A stretch of 14,687 nt of DNA from Microcaldota archaeon (lineage in GTDB: Archaea; Micrarchaeota; Micrarchaeia; Micrarchaeales; CABMGC01). This document shows positions 12,201-14,687 of the stretch, piece after piece. The stretch's first letter is position 1. Each line of letters starts with the position of its first letter. The translations under genes were made by a program, and so were the position numbers. The stretch spans positions 1 through 14,687 of the forward strand of contig JASHTL010000118.1 in assembly GCA_030040595.1 (NCBI GenBank). The letters run 5' to 3'. The notes under the pieces were generated by a model. The model was given only the letters and a program-made list of their open reading frames with translations. It searched no databases and had not been told where the DNA came from.

Positions 12201-14687
12201 TCCTGGACCCCAACCACACCGCCGTCTACTGTAGGTAACGTGCCATATTCCTTGACAATACAGGCTTCGACCTGCAACATCTACAACGGCTACATTTACT
12301 GCGAGGGTGGCTGGGGTGGTTCTGATGACTACTCAGGTAACGCAATCGTATCTGCCACAATCTCCAACGGAATAATCGGCACCTGGGCCACAACCACGCC
12401 TTACCCCAATGAGCTTACGTCCGACGGCTGCTCCATCTACAGCGGCTACATTTACTGTCCAGGCAGCGATGGTGACTACCCAACAAACGAAAATACTGTA
12501 TACTCGGCCACAGTTTCCAACGGAAATATTGGTTCATGGGCTGCGCAACCTATCTATCCCGCACCTGATTATCCAACCAGTTGCTCCGTCGACAATGGGT
12601 ACATCTACTGCGCTGGTGCCCAGGCAGTCTACTCCGCCACAGTATCGGCCGGAACAGTCGGCACCTGGCAGGTAGCAGACTCAACGGGGTGGAGTAGCGG
12701 CGGATGCTCCATCTCCGGCAACTACCTATACTGCGTGGGTAACTATGAAGGAGATACTAGCTACACTGGTTCCGCTCCGTTCTCCGGCTACACTGTCGGT
12801 CCATGGAGCACTGATACCGACAGCTACCCTACAGTATTTGATGGCACCTGCACCACCTATGCCGGCTACATTTACTGCGTGGGAGGTGAATACGATAATG
12901 GGGGAATACCCTACAGCGAGGATCTCTACTCTGCTCCAATCTCCGACGGCACATTCGGTTCATGGACCCAAGACACGTCCTTCCCTATGCCATATGGTGG
13001 TGAATTAGCCTGCAATATACCAGGCTCCGGCGGCAGCTACGAAGGCGGCGGCGGGCCTTCTACATCCTCCAATCCATTGATATTGGCTGCTCCGTCCCCT
13101 ACTTCTAGCGTCATCGCACCGGGCCATACGGCTAACATAATAGACAGCGGGGCCATAGGCGGCGACGCCCCGTACTCATACCAGTGGATTGCAGGCTTTG
13201 CCGGGAATACGCTAACAGCATCAGAAGCCAATGCGCTCCTTGGCATAGGAACCACCAATGGGCTGGCTCAGTCGCAGAATGCAATTTTCGCAACGAACTC
13301 GCTCACAGCAACAGGTAACTACACATTCGAGCTGCGGGTAACCGACAGCGGAGTGCCTGCAAACAGCGTGACCTCTGCCGCAGCAACAGTCTTAGTGCAA
13401 TCAGCTACTATCTCTTCCACTTACATCTACTGCGTGGGTAGCTCCACGAGCCCCTACACCCAGGCGTACTCGGCCACAATCTCCAACGGACTAGTCAGCA
13501 CCTGGACATCAACCACCTCCTATCCTATAGAAGCAACTGATACTGGCTGCAACATCTACAACGGCTACATCTACTGCGTGGGTAGCACCGAAGACTCCTA
13601 CAACGAGGTATATTCCGCCACAATCTCCAACGGACTAATCGGCTCCTGGACCCCGACCACGTCTTACCCTATAGAACCTATGTATGATGCCGGCTGCTCC
13701 GTCTACGATGGCTACCTCTACTGCGTAGGTAGCGAGACAAGCCCATACAATCAGGTCTACTCAGCCACTGTCTCCGACGGAAATATAGGACCCTGGACGT
13801 CAGACAACCCATATCCTTTAGGTTTTGATGGTGACGGCTGCTCCATATCCAGCGGCTACATCTACTGCGTGGGTGGCAACGCAGGCTCCTACAACCAGGT
13901 ATATTCCGCCACTGTCTCCAACGGACTAATCGGAACCTGGACATCAACCACCTCCTATCCTATAGAGATATACGACGCTGGCTGCTCCATATCCAACGGC
14001 TATATCTACTGCGTTGGAGGACCCAGCACCGACGCGGTCTACTCCGCCACTGTCTCCAACGGGCTAGTAGGCTCCTGGACCCCTACCACGTCATATCCTC
14101 TAGAATACATGCTTGAAGATGGCTGCTTCATCTCCGGTGGATATATCTACTGCGTAGGAGGCTACTTAGCTCCTTACACGCAGGTCTACTCCGCCACAGT
14201 CTCCGCCGGAACAGTCGGCTCCTGGACCGCAACCACGCCTTACCCTGTATCAGAGTATGACAGATACTGTTATATACCTGGCTCAGGCGGCGGCTTCTAC
14301 GGTGGAGGCGGGCCTTCTACATCCTCAACCCCGTTGATCTTGGCTGCTCCGTCCCCTGCTTCTAGCACCATTGCACTGTACCAGACAGCTAACATAATAG
14401 ACAGCGGGGCCATAGGCGGCGACGCCCCGTACTCATACCAGTGGATTGCAGGCTTTGCCGGGAATACGCTAACAGCATCAGAAGCCAATGCGCTCCTTGG
14501 CATAGGAACATCGAATGGAGAAGCCCAGTCGCAGAATGCAATCTTCGCAACGAACACACTCGAAAATACAGGCAACTATGTGTTCGAGCTGCAGGCAACC
14601 GACAGCGGAGTGCCTGCAAACAGCGTGACCTCTGCCGCAGCAACAGTCTTAGTGCAGCCAGCTAATATTTTACTCGCCTACCCAACG
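9207..14687 (+). CDS. Giant surface protein: class III signal anchor, Cys-rich, Ig-like and two six-blade kelch-like propellers (partial, runs off right edge)
   Basis: I translated this frame to the window end: 1827 codons with no stop, so the gene continues beyond. Residues 1-12 are strongly basic, then QSAIEYITTYAWAIV begins a class III signal/TM helix (to about 42). Residues 45-165 are homologous to the N-domain of the 2780 protein (shared TxGxxLTCQN, DPIN(V/I)T, YxVQCYT/FSVQCYT). InlB-like repeats lie at 180-264 and 461-541. Two copies of an unrecognised Cys-rich domain span 265-460 and 655-854 (shared YFCAG(S/A)N, VIGFNGVS, LPxGCxVE, QPAG(I/T)Y). Ig-like domains lie at 543-653, 855-966, 1290-1399 and 1709-1827 (YxYQW and FELxVTDSG motifs). 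Six kelch-like repeats span about 970-1282 and six more 1403-1699. A large extracellular adhesin- or sensor-like protein is inferred; the ligand is unknown and no catalytic motif was seen. Confidence 0.87.
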   Translation, partial: MHQKPKQQKRKLQSAIEYITTYAWAIVIIVVVLAVIFALDLFSSGKYTPTECTIGQALTCQNVYISTNGVVTIQVIQSGPDPINITSYGCEQNSSIKNQQVPYNPPTNQIYLAIGKSYTFSVQCYTPSNAPVSLGTGSLFSGSVFVNYTDAVTGYSTTDIGKVVLKAQPILTTSTTVPSCYSLTLSASPSGSGSLSPNVLNSPECPSDSYTYTPNQQITLVATANSGYSFNSWSAGSFTCSNSLTTCNVIMPTASATETAAFSSIPTQIEFCTANSNDEENSLTAGSGCGLYFCAGSNYNVQQSGWSWNTDVAGPGDYAITGDQNPDDCTVGSSDVSDQALSVIGFNGVSLGGYSIINTPTTATGTSSYELTSTGNVVILLACGYNICDSCVYDSCVYPSLPSGCTVETSAYLQGDSDDMLNEVAWCPEQPAGIYTINGIESETDDDVEVALLSGSSSAVCYQLSLSAPGTNTLAASPIESSGCPPSEYTGGQALTLTATASTGYTFNSWSGSFTTCSNSNDICSAAMPGSSAYESAAFSCSVGTPLQVPAASPSVSYIYQGETAYITDSGICGGTGTYKYQWFATTAGNSIFTAAQGNTLCGTSANTLTCAFATTNAIAIGTYMFELKVTDSGSPANSVTSAAANVILTAPPSMGLCTVGENTDSLTLQASGGCETYFCAGANLDSGMTSENFSAFGPYYVAIGETSAGPATCAVSGLTNNAYIGAQSMTVIGFNGVSNDYTLLGASDNAGSSAVQSYTLTSPSSVLIEVACGGVYNTWPTSCAQVQLPRGCEVEAEENVKLNGYGSVETAICSDQPAGTYNVSSYTWWDLTLDGSVAYIDTYIYLLGSGGIDMPLWVQAPTPATNIILQGQTTSIVDGNASFVGASGGSPSYHYQWLATAAGGSTFTAAQGNSLCGASADTYTCSFSTSTSTTVGKYMFELQVTDSGVPANVADSAPANVTLESTGSSISYIYCISTGLGLGDVAYSAVISDGLISSWTPTTPPSTVGNVPYSLTIQASTCNIYNGYIYCEGGWGGSDDYSGNAIVSATISNGIIGTWATTTPYPNELTSDGCSIYSGYIYCPGSDGDYPTNENTVYSATVSNGNIGSWAAQPIYPAPDYPTSCSVDNGYIYCAGAQAVYSATVSAGTVGTWQVADSTGWSSGGCSISGNYLYCVGNYEGDTSYTGSAPFSGYTVGPWSTDTDSYPTVFDGTCTTYAGYIYCVGGEYDNGGIPYSEDLYSAPISDGTFGSWTQDTSFPMPYGGELACNIPGSGGSYEGGGGPSTSSNPLILAAPSPTSSVIAPGHTANIIDSGAIGGDAPYSYQWIAGFAGNTLTASEANALLGIGTTNGLAQSQNAIFATNSLTATGNYTFELRVTDSGVPANSVTSAAATVLVQSATISSTYIYCVGSSTSPYTQAYSATISNGLVSTWTSTTSYPIEATDTGCNIYNGYIYCVGSTEDSYNEVYSATISNGLIGSWTPTTSYPIEPMYDAGCSVYDGYLYCVGSETSPYNQVYSATVSDGNIGPWTSDNPYPLGFDGDGCSISSGYIYCVGGNAGSYNQVYSATVSNGLIGTWTSTTSYPIEIYDAGCSISNGYIYCVGGPSTDAVYSATVSNGLVGSWTPTTSYPLEYMLEDGCFISGGYIYCVGGYLAPYTQVYSATVSAGTVGSWTATTPYPVSEYDRYCYIPGSGGGFYGGGGPSTSSTPLILAAPSPASSTIALYQTANIIDSGAIGGDAPYSYQWIAGFAGNTLTASEANALLGIGTSNGEAQSQNAIFATNTLENTGNYVFELQATDSGVPANSVTSAAATVLVQPANILLAYPT
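9999..11768 (+). repeat. Duplicated Cys-rich domain of unknown family (copies 9999-10586 and 11169-11768)
   Basis: The two copies flank an InlB-like repeat and the first Ig-like domain. Shared landmarks in the same order are EFCTANSN/GLCTVGENT, YFCAGSN/YFCAGAN, LSVIGFNGVS/MTVIGFNGVS, ILLACG/LIEVACG, LPSGCTVE/LPRGCEVE and EQPAGIYTI/DQPAGTYNV. Each has about 8-10 Cys. I do not recognise the family. Confidence 0.7.
12114..13050 (+). repeat. Kelch-like block 1, six repeats
   Basis: Six (G)YIYC/YLYC strands occur, with YSATVSNGxIGxW-type strands after them; spacing is about 45-60 residues. The blades carry C-x8-C, for example CSIYSGYIYC. The first repeat lacks the leading Cys and the block closes with CNIPGSGGSY plus a Gly-rich GGGGPSTSS linker. 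The pattern fits a six-bladed kelch-type propeller. Confidence 0.75.
13131..13252 (+). repeat. 122-bp exact direct repeat, copy 1 (copy 2 at 14388-14509)
   Basis: The two copies are identical base for base at an offset of 1257. They encode the core of the third and fourth Ig-like domains (ANIIDSGAIGGDAPYSYQW and onward). Similarity continues on both sides with scattered substitutions, so the whole propeller-plus-Ig unit is duplicated. Confidence 0.9.
13413..14300 (+). repeat. Kelch-like block 2, six repeats
   Basis: There are six YIYCVG/YLYCVG strands with highly uniform YSAT(I/V)SNG and SWTPTTSYP segments, more regular than in block 1. The first repeat again lacks the leading Cys and the block ends CYIPGSGGGF then GGGGPSTSS. 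It appears to be a younger or recently homogenised array. Confidence 0.78.
14388..14509 (+). repeat. 122-bp exact direct repeat, copy 2
   Basis: This is the second copy of 13131-13252. It lies in the fourth Ig-like domain, 178 bp before the window edge. Confidence 0.9.

Noticed and set aside
12409..13008. Two + strand ORFs (88 and 87 codons) within the second giant gene
   Set aside because: They are out-of-frame shadows of the kelch-like repeats with Pro/Thr/Ala-rich composition and no start signals.
14297..14575. Minus-strand ORF near the right edge, similar to another minus-strand ORF at 13037-13258
   Set aside because: The similarity between the two antisense ORFs only reflects the 122-bp duplicated coding sequence on the + strand.
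1..14687. tRNA, rRNA or riboswitch genes
   Set aside because: All gaps are short (under 150 bp) except the relic region, and none shows a tRNA-like cloverleaf pattern or other RNA signature that I could recognise by eye. A covariance-model search was not possible here.

Overview
The window is archaeal. Its first 2.7 kb carries the second half of an archaeal spc-type ribosomal protein operon in the archaeal order uS8 - uL6 - eL32 - eL19 - uL18 - uS5. eL32 and eL19 occur only in Archaea and eukaryotes. The downstream surface proteins begin with pilin-like class III signal peptides of the form QSAVEYLTTYGWAILL, a style I associate with DPANN archaea, especially Micrarchaeota (ARMAN-like). The archaeal call is firm; the lineage below that is inference.

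Layout: (1) 1-2738, tightly packed ribosomal genes with 2-8 nt gaps or overlaps, all on the + strand. uS8 is cut by the left edge and the run stops at uS5, with no uL30, uL15 or secY after it. (2) 2780-6772, a 1330-residue secreted, membrane-anchored repeat protein: class III signal/TM helix, a small N-terminal domain, a Ser/Thr linker, three InlB-B-like repeats, seven GloVer-type repeats, a fourth InlB-like repeat, an Ig-like domain, then seven more GloVer-type repeats. It reads as two seven-bladed beta-propellers on a stalk. (3) 6773-7467, a graveyard of the same modules: an InlB-like repeat, two GloVer blades and a class III signal-like stretch, each in a different frame from the fragment before it. 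(4) 7492-9063, a polytopic DUF2079-family membrane protein, probably GT-C glycosyltransferase-like. (5) 9065-9136, a doubtful 23-codon ORF. (6) 9207 to the right edge, a second giant surface protein, open for 1827 codons with no stop in the window. It starts with the same signal/N-domain/InlB-like arrangement, then carries two copies of a Cys-rich domain, four Ig-like domains and two blocks of six kelch-like repeats.

The three genes after the ribosomal operon each have a TTTAA-type TATA element centred 25-28 nt upstream of the ATG, which predicts separate leaderless transcripts. At least two operon genes instead have Shine-Dalgarno sequences. The two giant proteins look like paralogous displays of different propellers on a common membrane anchor. 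The DUF2079 protein between them could glycosylate such proteins, but that link rests on position only. Most of 2.8-14.7 kb is therefore a fast-evolving surface-protein locus built by module duplication, with a decayed copy still visible.
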